Below, in pieces: positions 8,298 through 18,548 of a DNA stretch of 64,000 bases. Location of the stretch: positions 310,001-374,000 of the forward strand of contig NZ_CP136628.1 of NCBI RefSeq assembly GCF_032918005.1. Direction: 5' to 3'. Source of the DNA: Bradyrhizobium sp. NDS-1. GTDB taxonomy: Bacteria; Pseudomonadota; Alphaproteobacteria; Rhizobiales; Xanthobacteraceae. Numbering within the stretch: position 1 is the stretch's first letter; the number at the start of each line of letters is the position of its first letter. Under the pieces are notes generated by a model. It did not search any database. It worked only from the letters and a program-made list of their open reading frames with translations, and was not told the DNA's origin. Both the position numbers and the translations under genes were made by a program.

Positions 8298-9137
8298 ATG
8301 TTTGAAACGAGCCTGCTCAAGAACAAGCGCATTCTCGTCACCGGCGGCGGCTCGGGGCTTGGCGCCGCGATGGGGCGACGCTTCCTCGCGCTCGGCGCCG
8401 AGCTCGTGATCTGTGGCCGCAAGCTCGATCGGCTCGAAGCGACCGCGGACGAGATGCGCGAGGAGACCGGCGGCAAGATCACGGCGATCGCCTGCGACAT
8501 CCGCGACGGTGTCGCGGTCGAGGACATGATGGATCAGATCTGGCGTGAGGCGCCGCTCGACATCCTCGTCAACAACGCCGCCGCGACCTTCATCGCGCAG
8601 AGCGAGCACCTCTCGTTCCGCGCCGCGGATGCAATCCTGGCGCCGACGCTGCATGGCGCGATGTATTGCACGCTCGCCGCCGGCAGGCGCTGGATCGAAG
8701 GCAAGCATGGCGGCGTCGTGCTCTCGATCCTCTCGACCTCGACCATCACTGGGCGCGCTTTCACCGTGCCGTCGGCGATGGCGAAATCGGCGCTGCTGGC
8801 GATGACCAAAAGTCTTGCGGTGGAATGGGGGCCGAAAGGCATCCGCACCGTCGCCATCGCGCCGGGTCCGTTCCCGACCGCGGGCGCGTCCGGGCAGCTC
8901 CGCCCCGAAGGTCGTGACGAAGCCTGGACCGCGCGCAATCCGCTGGGTCGTACGGGCGAGCACAGCGAGCTCGCCGATCTCGCCAGCTTCCTGGTCTCGG
9001 ACCGCGCCGGTTACGTCAATGGCGAGATGGTCGTCATCGACGGTGGCGCGCATCTGCGCAGTTCCGGCGCCGAGGATTTGCTCGGCTGGACCGACGCGCA
9101 ATGGGCCGGGCAGCGTGCCGCGCGATCCAAAGGCTGA
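8298..9137 (+). CDS. SDR oxidoreductase of the 2,4-dienoyl-CoA reductase type
   Basis: 279 residues from ATG 8298, with GAGGA seven bases upstream. TGGGSGLG binds the nucleotide and NNAA follows. In place of the YxxxK catalytic pair the sequence reads FTVPSAMAKSAL, with Ser four residues before Lys; this, with SLAVEWG and APGPFPTAGA, closely resembles eukaryotic 2,4-dienoyl-CoA reductases (for example VPSASAK in DECR1). It probably reduces unsaturated acyl-CoA during beta-oxidation of polyunsaturated fatty acids with NADPH. Its neighbours give no pathway support. The alternative is an uncharacterised SDR. Confidence 0.85.
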   Translation: MFETSLLKNKRILVTGGGSGLGAAMGRRFLALGAELVICGRKLDRLEATADEMREETGGKITAIACDIRDGVAVEDMMDQIWREAPLDILVNNAAATFIAQSEHLSFRAADAILAPTLHGAMYCTLAAGRRWIEGKHGGVVLSILSTSTITGRAFTVPSAMAKSALLAMTKSLAVEWGPKGIRTVAIAPGPFPTAGASGQLRPEGRDEAWTARNPLGRTGEHSELADLASFLVSDRAGYVNGEMVVIDGGAHLRSSGAEDLLGWTDAQWAGQRAARSKG

Positions 9138-9244
9138 TACTGCTAACTGCCTTCCCAAATTGGACTTTCCCCGCTATCCCTGCCACGGGGACAACGCGCG
9201 GCCGGGCCATCTTCCAGTCACAATATTGAGGGAACCACTCCAGC

Positions 9245-9922
9245 ATGTGGCGGGTGCTGATTTTAGCTTTGATGACTGGCGTCGCAGCCGGGGGTATCGC
9301 CGATTCCGCGCGGGCGCAGACGGCACAACCGGCGCCCAAGCCTGCTCCAAAGGAGTCTGCTCCAAAAGAGGTTGCACCGAAATCGGCCGCACCGGCGGCT
9401 CCCGCGGCCGCGAAGTCGGCTCCAAAGCCCGAGAGCAAGCCAGCGGCCCCGCCCGCGGCAGTTGCGGGCGGTGCGGAGCCGACCTTGATCGGCCAGTTCG
9501 GCACCTGGGGCGCCTATTCGGCGACGCCCAATGGCAAGAAAGTCTGCTTCGCGTTGGCAAAACCCTCGTCGTCGAAGACCAACCCGCCGAATCGGCCACG
9601 CGATCCCGCCTATGCCTTCGTCTCGACCCGCCCGGCGGAGAAGGTCAACAACGAAGTCTCGGTCATGATCGGCTATGCGCTGAAGCCGGGCTCGGAATCG
9701 TCGGCCGAGGTCGGCGGCGCCGCCTTCGCGATGTACACGCAGGGCGACGGCCTCTGGATCAAGAACGCGGCCGAGGAGGAGCGGATGGTCGAGGCCATGC
9801 GCAAATCCGCCGAGTTGGTCGTCAAGGGCGTCTCGGCCAAGGGCACCGAGACGACCGATACCTTCTCGCTAAAGGGACTTGCCCAGGCGCTGGACAAGAT
9901 CGCCCAGGATTGCCGGCGGTAA
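9245..9922 (+). CDS. Exported invasion-associated locus B (IalB)-like protein
   Basis: 225 residues: a signal peptide ending near ADSARAQ (about 24), a low-complexity linker of about 50 residues rich in Pro, Lys and Ala, then an IalB-like domain beginning GQFGTWGAY. The domain keeps KVCFALAKP and a C-terminal cysteine (DCRR), a likely disulfide pair. IalB was named for Bartonella erythrocyte invasion, but the family is widespread in non-pathogenic Hyphomicrobiales, where it is a periplasmic protein of unknown role. Monocistronic. Confidence 0.8.
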   Translation: MWRVLILALMTGVAAGGIADSARAQTAQPAPKPAPKESAPKEVAPKSAAPAAPAAAKSAPKPESKPAAPPAAVAGGAEPTLIGQFGTWGAYSATPNGKKVCFALAKPSSSKTNPPNRPRDPAYAFVSTRPAEKVNNEVSVMIGYALKPGSESSAEVGGAAFAMYTQGDGLWIKNAAEEERMVEAMRKSAELVVKGVSAKGTETTDTFSLKGLAQALDKIAQDCRR

Positions 9923-9990
9923 GGCTAAATAATTGCCGCGGTCGCAATCGAAGTTTCTGATTGCTATATAGAGGCAGTTCCAGGTTTTTC

Positions 9991-10070
9991 CGTCATTCCG
10001 GGATGGTCCGAAGGACCAGACCCGGAATCTCGAGGTTCCGGGTTCGATGCTCGCATCGCCCCGGAACGAC
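9991..10070. repeat. Intergenic palindromic repeat, family A (inverted relative to 25946)
   Basis: CGTCATTCCGGGATGGTCC at the left and CGCATCGCCCCGGAACGAC at the right. It is the near-exact reverse complement of the element between sdhA and sdhB. It ends about 20 bases before the rlmN start, so it lies in the rlmN leader. Confidence 0.88.
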
Positions 10071-10090
10071 CCCCTAATCAGGTCCATTCA

Positions 10091-11293
10091 ATGCAACCGA
10101 CTGCCGAGCCGCACAACACGACATTGGTGGAGAAGACTCCGCTTGAAACCTATGTGCCGCCGGCAAAGCCCTCGCTGATCGGCCTGTCGCGCAGCGAGCT
10201 TGCCGATCGCCTCGGCGAGATCGGCGTGGCGCCGGCGCAGCGCAAGATGCGGGTGCAGCAGCTGTGGCACTGGCTCTACTTCCGGGGTGCCCAGAGCTTT
10301 GACGACATGACCTCGATCTCGAAGGGCATTCGCGCCGAGCTCGCGCAGCATTTCACCGTCGACCGGCCCGAGGTCGTGGCCGAGCAGATTTCGAACGACG
10401 GCACCCGCAAATGGTTGCTGCGTTTGCCGAGCGGCGACAATCTCCAGAAAGCGCACGAGGTCGAGTGCGTCTACATACCCGAGACCGATCGTGGCACGCT
10501 CTGCGTCTCCTCGCAGGTCGGCTGCACCCTGAACTGCTCGTTCTGTCACACCGGCACGCAACGACTGGTGCGCAATCTCACCGCCGGCGAGATCGTGGGG
10601 CAGGTGATGGTCGCGCGCGATCGCCTGAACGATTGGGCCGATCGCGAGGACGGCACGCGCCGCGTCACCAACATCGTGATGATGGGCATGGGCGAGCCGC
10701 TCTACAATTTCGACGCGGTGCGCGATGCGCTGCTGATCGTCGGCGACAATGAAGGCATCGGCATCTCCCGCCGCCGCATCACGCTGTCGACCTCGGGCGT
10801 GGTGCCGAACATCGTGCGCGCCGGCGAGGAGATCGGCGTCATGCTCGCGATCTCGCTGCATGCGGTGCGCGACGAATTGCGCAACGAGCTGGTGCCGCTC
10901 AACCGTAAATATCCGATCAAGGAGCTGCTGCAGGCCTGCCGCGACTATCCCGGCGCGTCGAACGCGCGGCGCATCACCTTCGAATATGTGATGCTGAAGG
11001 GCGTCAACGATTCGCTCGACGATGCAAAGCTGCTGGTGAAGCTGCTCAAGGGCGTTCACGCCAAGATCAATCTGATCCCGTTCAATCCCTGGCCCGGCAC
11101 GGCCTATGAATGCTCGGACTGGGACCAGATCGAGAGATTCTCCGAATACATCTTCAACGCCGGCTATTCCTCGCCCGTCCGCACCCCGCGCGGCCGCGAC
11201 ATCCTCGCCGCCTGCGGCCAGCTCAAGTCGGAAACCGAAAAGCTCTCGGCCAGGGAGCGCCAGGCGCTGCGCGCCATGGCGATGACGGATTAG
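10091..11293 (+). CDS. rlmN: 23S rRNA (A2503-C2)/tRNA A37 methyltransferase RlmN
   Basis: 400 residues. The radical SAM motif CTLNCSFC places cluster cysteines at 145, 149 and 152; [11 protein letters not shown] and the C-terminal [12 protein letters not shown], which holds the methyl-carrying cysteine, are RlmN hallmarks. The enzyme methylates C2 of A2503 in 23S rRNA and A37 of some tRNAs, using two SAM molecules. The N-terminal extension of about 30 residues is typical of alphaproteobacterial members. ATG at 10091, directly after a family-A repeat. A family-B repeat follows. Confidence 0.95.
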   Translation: MQPTAEPHNTTLVEKTPLETYVPPAKPSLIGLSRSELADRLGEIGVAPAQRKMRVQQLWHWLYFRGAQSFDDMTSISKGIRAELAQHFTVDRPEVVAEQISNDGTRKWLLRLPSGDNLQKAHEVECVYIPETDRGTLCVSSQVGCTLNCSFCHTGTQRLVRNLTAGEIVGQVMVARDRLNDWADREDGTRRVTNIVMMGMGEPLYNFDAVRDALLIVGDNEGIGISRRRITLSTSGVVPNIVRAGEEIGVMLAISLHAVRDELRNELVPLNRKYPIKELLQACRDYPGASNARRITFEYVMLKGVNDSLDDAKLLVKLLKGVHAKINLIPFNPWPGTAYECSDWDQIERFSEYIFNAGYSSPVRTPRGRDILAACGQLKSETEKLSARERQALRAMAMTD

Positions 11294-11320
11294 TCTGCCA
11301 TGCTCGCGCCGTCGCAACCT

Positions 11321-11441
11321 CGTCATTGCGAGGAGCGCAGCGACGAAGCGATCCAGGCTGCGTCCGCGGCATCTCTGGATTGCTTCGCGGAGCCTGTCAT
11401 CCGGCCCGCCGGAGGCGGGACCGGGTGGCTCGCAATGACGG
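11321..11441. repeat. Intergenic palindromic repeat, family B
   Basis: Opens CGTCATTGCGAGGAGCGC and closes GGCTCGCAATGACGG, with inner GCGATCCAGG and CTGGATTGCTTCGC arms. It is longer than the 8187 copy because of an inserted GCCCGCCGGAGGCGGG hairpin. Confidence 0.85.
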
Positions 11442-11460
11442 CAGCAATGGTTTGGGCGCC

Positions 11461-11955
11461 ATGTCCCTGATCGGCCGCCTCGTCGTCATCTTCATCGGCT
11501 TTCTCGCCGCCTGCTTCGTCGGCGGCATGATCGTCGTCATGGCGCTGCTATTCCCGGAATTTGCCGATCTCGGCGCCGGTCCCGTCGACCAAGGCACGAT
11601 CGATATCCTGCTCGGCTTCGGCTTCATCTTCGTCTCGGGCTTCGCGCTGGTTCCGGCGGCGGTGATCGTCGCGATCACCGAGGCGCTCTACATCCGCAGC
11701 GCGCTCGCCTATGCCGTCGGCGGCGGCCTCGTCGGGCTTGCCTGCTATCTCGGCCTCGTTTCCTTTCACCCCGATACGTTCCAGTTCGAGGGCATCGTGC
11801 GCCGTCATTTGGAGATCATGACGGGCGCAGGCATCGCCGCCGGGATGGTCTATTGGCTGATTGCCGGCCGCAACGCCGGCGCCTGGCGCGAGCCGCTACC
11901 TCCGCGCAAACCGCCCCCGCCACTGCCGTCCAATTCGCGGCCGGATGCGCGGTGA
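11461..11955 (+). CDS. Small inner-membrane protein, unknown function
   Basis: 164 residues from ATG 11461; the frame is open much further upstream, but that part overlaps rlmN and the repeat. Four hydrophobic segments are visible (about 5-30, 48-75, 78-100 and 118-136), and the cytoplasmic-looking tail is Pro-rich (PPRKPPPPLP). I recognise no catalytic motif. It is followed after 57 bases by the PAP2 gene in the same direction, so the two may be cotranscribed. Confidence 0.7.
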   Translation: MSLIGRLVVIFIGFLAACFVGGMIVVMALLFPEFADLGAGPVDQGTIDILLGFGFIFVSGFALVPAAVIVAITEALYIRSALAYAVGGGLVGLACYLGLVSFHPDTFQFEGIVRRHLEIMTGAGIAAGMVYWLIAGRNAGAWREPLPPRKPPPPLPSNSRPDAR

Positions 11956-12012
11956 CATTGTTGCCTCCGCCCGGGGTTTTCATCTCCTCCCCACTCCGCT
12001 AAACCGCGCGCC

Positions 12013-12789
12013 ATGAACCGGACCGGACTTCTCATCGCCCTTTCGCTGTGGCTCGTGATCGGCGTCGTTTTCGGCCTCTATCCCGAGCTCGATCTCAAGC
12101 TGGCGTCGCTGTTCTTCGATCCCGAGACCAGGACGTTTCCGCTCAAGCTGAACGGCTGGGCCAACTTCGCGCGCGATGCGGCGATGTGGGTCGCCTGGGC
12201 TTTCGTGCTGCCGTCGCTCGTCGCGCTCGTGGTCAAGATGATCCGGCCCGACCGGCCGCTGCTGGTCTCCGGGCGCGCGATCGTGTTCCTGCTGGTCACG
12301 ATCATTCTGTCGGCCGGCATTCTCACCAACCTCACCTTCAAGACCTATTGGGGCCGGCCACGCCCGGTGGTGGTGACGCAGTTCGCCGGCGACCAGCAAT
12401 TCGTGCCGTGGTGGGACCCGCGCGGCGGCTGCGCGCGCAACTGCTCGTTTTTCTCGGGCGAGGGCGCGACCGCGTTCTGGACGCTGGCGCCGGCCGCGCT
12501 CGCGCCGCCGCCATGGCGCCCGCTCGCTTATGCCGGAGCAGTCATCTTTGGCGCCGTGACGAGCGGGCTGCGCATGGCCTTCGGCGGGCACTTCTTCACC
12601 GACGTGGCGATCGCCGGCCTCGTCACCTTCGTCGTAATCTGGTTCGCCTACGCGATGATCTACCGCTGGCCGCGAACGCGGTTTTCAGACGAGGCCGTCG
12701 ACGCCGCCCTGACCCGGCTGAACATGCCCGCCTACCGGCTCCGCCGGCGCCTGTTCGGCCGCAAGACCGACCCCGAGCCGTCGGTTTGA
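12013..12789 (+). CDS. PAP2-family phosphatase, possible lipid phosphatase
   Basis: 258 residues with about six membrane segments. Motif 1 is KTYWGRPRP (K-x6-RP). Motif 2 reads SFFSGEGA where the family normally has PSGH, so the catalytic-region His is Glu. Motif 3 is RMAFGGHFFTD (R-x5-H-x3-D), intact. Members of this kind dephosphorylate undecaprenyl diphosphate, phosphatidate or the lipid A 1-position (LpxE-like) on the periplasmic face. The substrate cannot be told from sequence alone. The C-terminus is basic (RLRRRLFGRK). Confidence 0.8.
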   Translation: MNRTGLLIALSLWLVIGVVFGLYPELDLKLASLFFDPETRTFPLKLNGWANFARDAAMWVAWAFVLPSLVALVVKMIRPDRPLLVSGRAIVFLLVTIILSAGILTNLTFKTYWGRPRPVVVTQFAGDQQFVPWWDPRGGCARNCSFFSGEGATAFWTLAPAALAPPPWRPLAYAGAVIFGAVTSGLRMAFGGHFFTDVAIAGLVTFVVIWFAYAMIYRWPRTRFSDEAVDAALTRLNMPAYRLRRRLFGRKTDPEPSV

Positions 12790-12862
12790 GCCATTAAATG
12801 CGTGCCCAGCCCTGCGAAATTTGATATTCGCGCGGTCAAACCGCCCTGACACCCGCCCTTGA

Positions 12863-14218
<1,356 letters not shown>

Positions 14219-14328
14219 GGCTGCGAGTGCTCTAACCCCGGATGGAGCCGACGGAGCTACGAGCTTAATGACGGTGTCATCCTCGATCGCTACGCTCCCT
14301 ATCGAAACGGGATTGCGGAGCATCGCGC

Positions 14329-16086
14329 ATGGTCAAGAAATCGGTAGTCGCTTCTCTCATGGTCGTCTGTTGGACGACGTCACCGTCGGCACAGACGATC
14401 TATCCGATCGATCGCGCAGAGATCCTGGCCGGAGCGCGATTCGACTTCAAGGTCGAGCTGCCCGGACTGGTCGATCCGGCCAAGTTGAAGGTGACGGTGA
14501 ACGGCGCCGATTATGCGACCGCGTTCGGCCGTTCCGGCACATTCACCGAGCGCGAGGACGGCAAGGAGCAGTCGGCCCTGATCCTGCGCGACGTCACGCT
14601 GACCAGGCCGGGCAGCATTGCCGTGGAGGTGAGCGACGGCACGCGCCAGCACAGCGTCACATGGACGGTCTTCGACACGGGCCCGCGCAAGGCGAAGAAC
14701 GTCATCCTGTTCATCGGTGACGGCATGTCGCCGGCGCATCGGGTCGCAGCCCGAATCCTGTCCAAGGGGATTTCGGAGGGCAAGAGCCGCGGCAAGCTCG
14801 CCATCGACGACATGCCTCATATGGCACTGGTGGCGACCGCCGGCTCCGACTCGATCATCACGGATTCCGCGAACTCGGCCAGCGCCTATGCGACCGGGCA
14901 CAAGAGCGCCGTCAACGCCATGGGCGTCTATGCGGACCGCTCCTTGAGTGCGTTCGACGACCCCAAGGTCGAAACCATCACCAGCCTTGCCAAGCGGCGG
15001 GCGGGCATGGCGATCGGCATCGTCACCAACACCGAGGTCGAAGACGCGACGCCGGCCGCGATGGTCGCGCACACCCGCCGCCGCGCCGCCTATGACGAGA
15101 TCGTCGAACAGTTGTTCGCGGCGAAGCCGGATGTGCTGATGGGCGGCGGCAGCGCGAACTTCATGCCGAAGTCGGCTGCCGGCTCGAAGCGCAAGGACGA
15201 GACCGACTACATCGCGAAGTTTCGTGACGCAGGCTACCAGATCGCGACGACCGCGAGGGAGCTCAGCGCCTCTGCCGCAAAGCCGGAGACCAGCAAGCTG
15301 CTCGGCCTGTTTGCCACCGGCAACATGGATGGCGTGCTCGATCGCAAATTTCTGAAGGGCGGCGGCGTCAAGAAATTCCCTGAGCAGCCTGATCTGACCG
15401 AGCAGGTGCAGGCAGCGCTGAACATCCTCTCGAAGAACGAAGCCGGCTTCTTCCTGATGGTCGAGTCCGGAATGATCGACAAATATGCGCATCTGCTCGA
15501 CATGGAGCGCGCCGTCTACGACACGATCATGCTCGACAACGCGGTGCGTCAGACACGTGAATGGGCGCGCGCGCGTGGCGACGACACCCTCATCCTGGTG
15601 GCGGCCGACCACAATCATCCCAACAGTCTCGTCGGCACGGTGAATGACGACATGGGCACGACGCCCAATGTTCCCTTGCGCGAGCGCGTCGGCGTCTACG
15701 ACAAGGCCGGGTTTCCCAATTACCCGGCGCCGGATGCGGAAGGCTATCCGTCACGCGTCGATGTCAGTCGCCGGCTCGCCATCTTCTCGGCCAGCCTGCC
15801 GGATCACTACGAGACGTTCCGCCCGAAGCTGGACAGTCCCAATGAGCCGACCGTGAAGGCCGGCGACGACGGGACGTTCAAGGCCAACGACAAATACAAG
15901 GATGTGCCAGGCGCGGTGCTGCGGCCGGGCAATCTATCGGCGATGATCGGCGCCAGCGTACATTCGGGCGAGGACGTCATCCTGACCGCGACCGGACCGG
16001 GCAGCGAGCGCGTGCAGGGCTCGATGGACAATACCGAGGTGTTCCGCGTCATAGCCGATGCGCTCGGGCTTGCCGCCGCGCAATAA
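14329..16086 (+). CDS. Secreted alkaline phosphatase (PhoA-type)
   Basis: 585 residues with a signal peptide of about 21 (cut near SPSAQ). IGDGMSP near 129-135 supplies a metal-binding Asp, and ITDSANSASAYATG near 177-190 holds the nucleophile Ser180. AADHNHPN and the C-terminal SVHSGEDV give the remaining zinc ligands. The enzyme hydrolyses phosphomonoesters in the periplasm. Residues 25-120 form an extra beta-rich N-terminal domain not seen in E. coli PhoA. The DNA of this gene shows no repeat or transfer sign. ATG at 14329. Confidence 0.9.
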   Translation: MVKKSVVASLMVVCWTTSPSAQTIYPIDRAEILAGARFDFKVELPGLVDPAKLKVTVNGADYATAFGRSGTFTEREDGKEQSALILRDVTLTRPGSIAVEVSDGTRQHSVTWTVFDTGPRKAKNVILFIGDGMSPAHRVAARILSKGISEGKSRGKLAIDDMPHMALVATAGSDSIITDSANSASAYATGHKSAVNAMGVYADRSLSAFDDPKVETITSLAKRRAGMAIGIVTNTEVEDATPAAMVAHTRRRAAYDEIVEQLFAAKPDVLMGGGSANFMPKSAAGSKRKDETDYIAKFRDAGYQIATTARELSASAAKPETSKLLGLFATGNMDGVLDRKFLKGGGVKKFPEQPDLTEQVQAALNILSKNEAGFFLMVESGMIDKYAHLLDMERAVYDTIMLDNAVRQTREWARARGDDTLILVAADHNHPNSLVGTVNDDMGTTPNVPLRERVGVYDKAGFPNYPAPDAEGYPSRVDVSRRLAIFSASLPDHYETFRPKLDSPNEPTVKAGDDGTFKANDKYKDVPGAVLRPGNLSAMIGASVHSGEDVILTATGPGSERVQGSMDNTEVFRVIADALGLAAAQ

Positions 16087-16112
16087 CGCGGCGACACGAG
16101 CATCAAACAAAA

Positions 16113-16136
16113 ATGGCCGGGATCGCTCCCGGCCAT
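16113..16136 (-). terminator. Rho-independent terminator of the ompA-family gene
   Basis: A perfect 10-bp stem (ATGGCCGGGA / TCCCGGCCAT) with a four-base loop. On the minus strand it is followed by TTTTTGTTTG, so it terminates the gene ending at 16155; on the plus strand there is no T run. Confidence 0.85.
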
Positions 16137-16154
16137 CTTCTCGTTGCGAAGGTT

Positions 16155-18362
16155 TTACTGGCGCGGCGGAGGCGGTGCCGCGTTGGCTTGGCCGCCGTTG
16201 AGCAACGGCGTGATGTTGCGGATGGTAACCCGTCGGTTGATCGCGCTCGGTCCCGGCGTCTGGTCCTTCAGGTACTGCTCGCCATAGCCCTGCGACGTCA
16301 GGTTCTCTGCGGGCACGCCGAACTGCTGGGTGAGCAATTCGGCAGCGGCCTGCGCGCGGCGGTCGGACAGCGACAGATTGTCGACTTCGTTGCCGACCGC
16401 ATCGGTGTGTCCTTCGATCAAGAACACCTCCTGCGGATTGGCCTGGATCGCCTGGTTGAGACCGTCGGCGATCACCTGCAACCGCGCCGCCTGGTCGGGC
16501 GGGATAGTCCACGATCCGGTCTCGAAGACGATCGTGTTGACGTCGATGCTCGGCATCTGCATGCGAACATTCGGGCTGTAGCGGATCTCGTCGAGCGAGT
16601 AGCGTCGATCGATCCGTTGAACCGGCGGGGCCCGCATCGTTTCGTAGATCACCTGCGGCGACGCGTCCTGGGCGGCGACGATGTAGCGATCATAGGGGAT
16701 GCTGACCACCGGCGGCGGCACGTCGACATAGAAGCCGCCGACCGCCCGCGGATCGCGGTAGCTGTTGTCGATGATCACGAGCTCGCGTCCGCGCGGGTCC
16801 CTGCGGATTCGGCGCAGGAGTCGGCCATCGGCGCCGACCACCGTGACGATCTCGCTGCCGTCGGGACGTATCACGACAGTGCGCGTCTCGCCGCCGACGG
16901 TATCGGTGCGGATGTCGCGGGCGCCGTAGCGGAAGCGATAGAGATCGTTGCCGCGGACATAGGCCTGCCCGCCCGGATCGCGGACGATGATGCGATCCGG
17001 CTCGGTGTAGATGGTGCGGCCGCCTTCGATACTCTCGCGTCGCTGGTTGTGGATGTCGGCGATGGTCGCGCCGACCACGACACCGGCTACCACGCCTGCA
17101 CCGATCGCGAGCGGCGTCAGGTCACGCTGCTGCGGACGGGGGGGCGGCGGCAAGGGTGCTACGACCGTCGGCGCGGCGCGGAAGGCCGGGGCAATTGTCG
17201 GCGGTCTGTATTGTGCTCTGTCCGGCGGCGGCGTTGCGGCCGCCGAACCGGGGACGATCGACGGCGCTGCGACGCCGGCGGGAGGTGCCGGCGGTCGGGC
17301 CGGGGCGCCGGCCTGCGGTGCTGCGGGCGGAGCTCCGGCAGCGGGCCCGCCGGCAGGCGGTGTTGCGCCCTGTTGTCCCGGAGCGGGCGTCGCACCTGGA
17401 GCGGGTGTCGGTCCGGCACCGGGACGTCCGGGCGGCGGTGTCGGCGTGCTGCCGGGGGCCGGCGTGGCCGTCGGAGCGGGCGCGGCGCCGGGAGCCGGCG
17501 TTGCACCTGGAGCAGGTGTCGGTGCTGCACCGGGACGTCCGGGCGGCGGTGTCGGTGTGCTGCCGGGGGCCGGCGTGGTCGTCGGAGCGGCCGCAGGGCC
17601 GGGAGCCGGCGTCGGTGATCCCGCAGCCGGAGGCGTGCCGGGACGTCCGCCGGGCGGTGGCGCACCCGGACGGCCCGGCGGCGGTGCGGCGGGCGTGCTG
17701 CCGGGCGCCGGGGTCGCGGTCGGTGCGGGAGATGTCGCCGGTGCAGGCGTGGTCGCCGGCGCAGGTGCGCCCGGACGCGCTGGTGGCGCGGCTGTCGGAG
17801 CAGGCGGCGTCGCCGTCGGCACGGGCGCCGGCCGTCCTGCAGGACCCGCTGCGGGCGGCGGCGGAGGCGGAGGGGGCGTCGGGCTCGGGCGCGCGGCAGG
17901 CGCCGGCGCGGGAGGCGTACGCTGCTGCGGAGCCGCGGCGGGGGGCGGTGCCGGCGGCGTGGGAGCCGGGCGGGCGGCGGGTGGAGAATGCTGCTGCGGC
18001 GCGGCGGCCGGCGGTGGCGCAGGCTGCTTCGGAGCAGCGGGCGGCGGGGGTGGCGGCGGCGGAGCCGGACGAGCCGCGGGCGGAGGCGGCGGGGGCGGAG
18101 CTGCTGGGCGTGGCGGTGCGGCTGCCGGCGGAGGCGCGGCGGGCGGTGCAGCGGCAGGCGGCGGGGCCGGCCGCGCGGGTCCTGCAGGCGGGGCGGCCGC
18201 AGGCGGTCCCTTCGGAGGCTGCTTCGGTCTTCCGTCGGGCCCGGCTTCTGGCTGGCCCTGGGCGACAACGAGCGGCGCAGTTTGCGCATGCGATGCGGAG
18301 CTTGCGAATTGCATCGCGGTCAGAGCCGTCGTTGCAAGCAGCACGAAACGAAGGTTGGTCAT
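16155..18362 (-). CDS. OmpA-family outer-membrane protein with a long proline-rich region
   Basis: 735 residues. A signal peptide ends near SASHAQ (about 27). Residues from about 30 to 390 are almost only Pro, Ala, Gly and Thr, including tandem 37-residue units (DNA period 111 bases near 17395-17590). A glycine-zipper-like segment (AIGAGVVAGVVVGATIADI) follows, then a DUF-like beta domain, then an OmpA C-terminal domain near 600-715 with EGHTDAVGNEVDNLSLSDRRA, which binds peptidoglycan. The Pro-rich arm could span the periplasm or pass through the wall. The opposite strand is open through this region (Gly-rich frame) but that is compositional. Confidence 0.88.
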   Translation of the reverse strand: MTNLRFVLLATTALTAMQFASSASHAQTAPLVVAQGQPEAGPDGRPKQPPKGPPAAAPPAGPARPAPPPAAAPPAAPPPAAAPPRPAAPPPPPPPAARPAPPPPPPPPAAPKQPAPPPAAAPQQHSPPAARPAPTPPAPPPAAAPQQRTPPAPAPAARPSPTPPPPPPPPAAGPAGRPAPVPTATPPAPTAAPPARPGAPAPATTPAPATSPAPTATPAPGSTPAAPPPGRPGAPPPGGRPGTPPAAGSPTPAPGPAAAPTTTPAPGSTPTPPPGRPGAAPTPAPGATPAPGAAPAPTATPAPGSTPTPPPGRPGAGPTPAPGATPAPGQQGATPPAGGPAAGAPPAAPQAGAPARPPAPPAGVAAPSIVPGSAAATPPPDRAQYRPPTIAPAFRAAPTVVAPLPPPPRPQQRDLTPLAIGAGVVAGVVVGATIADIHNQRRESIEGGRTIYTEPDRIIVRDPGGQAYVRGNDLYRFRYGARDIRTDTVGGETRTVVIRPDGSEIVTVVGADGRLLRRIRRDPRGRELVIIDNSYRDPRAVGGFYVDVPPPVVSIPYDRYIVAAQDASPQVIYETMRAPPVQRIDRRYSLDEIRYSPNVRMQMPSIDVNTIVFETGSWTIPPDQAARLQVIADGLNQAIQANPQEVFLIEGHTDAVGNEVDNLSLSDRRAQAAAELLTQQFGVPAENLTSQGYGEQYLKDQTPGPSAINRRVTIRNITPLLNGGQANAAPPPPRQ
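17395..17590. repeat. Tandem repeat, period 111 bases, inside the OmpA-family gene
   Basis: The unit beginning CCTGGAGC at 17395 recurs at 17506 with few differences over about 85 bases, including the shared stretch CACCGGGACGTCCGGGCGGC. It encodes the PAPGSTPTPPPGRPGA motif. Further degenerate copies extend to about 17780. Confidence 0.8.
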
Positions 18363-18548
18363 GGTGGTGAACTTCCCCGGAAGGTTCTTTGACGAAGTGT
18401 CGTGATGAACGGCTACGCGTTAGGCCGCATTGTGGCGGGCGAAGCGGTCGCGGCCCGATTTATTTCTGCACGGAAATCGGCTCACTATGATGACGTTCAT
18501 TGCGCATTCAGGCGTCGGTTGCAATCGCCTCAGATGTGATGGCTCGCT

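Noticed and set aside
10021..10070. GGTTCGATGC-like sequences that resemble a tRNA T-loop
   Set aside because: They belong to family-A repeats (also at 4475 and 25965) and no acceptor or anticodon arms can be formed.
10088..11326. A 412-codon frame on the minus strand opposite rlmN
   Set aside because: Shadow of rlmN, which has its catalytic cysteines in the other strand; Arg/His-rich composition is typical of a shadow.
17011..18405. A 464-codon Gly-rich frame on the plus strand opposite the ompA-family gene
   Set aside because: It is the reverse complement of a Pro/Ala-rich coding region; the Gly/Ala bias is a compositional shadow and there is no ribosome site or signal peptide.
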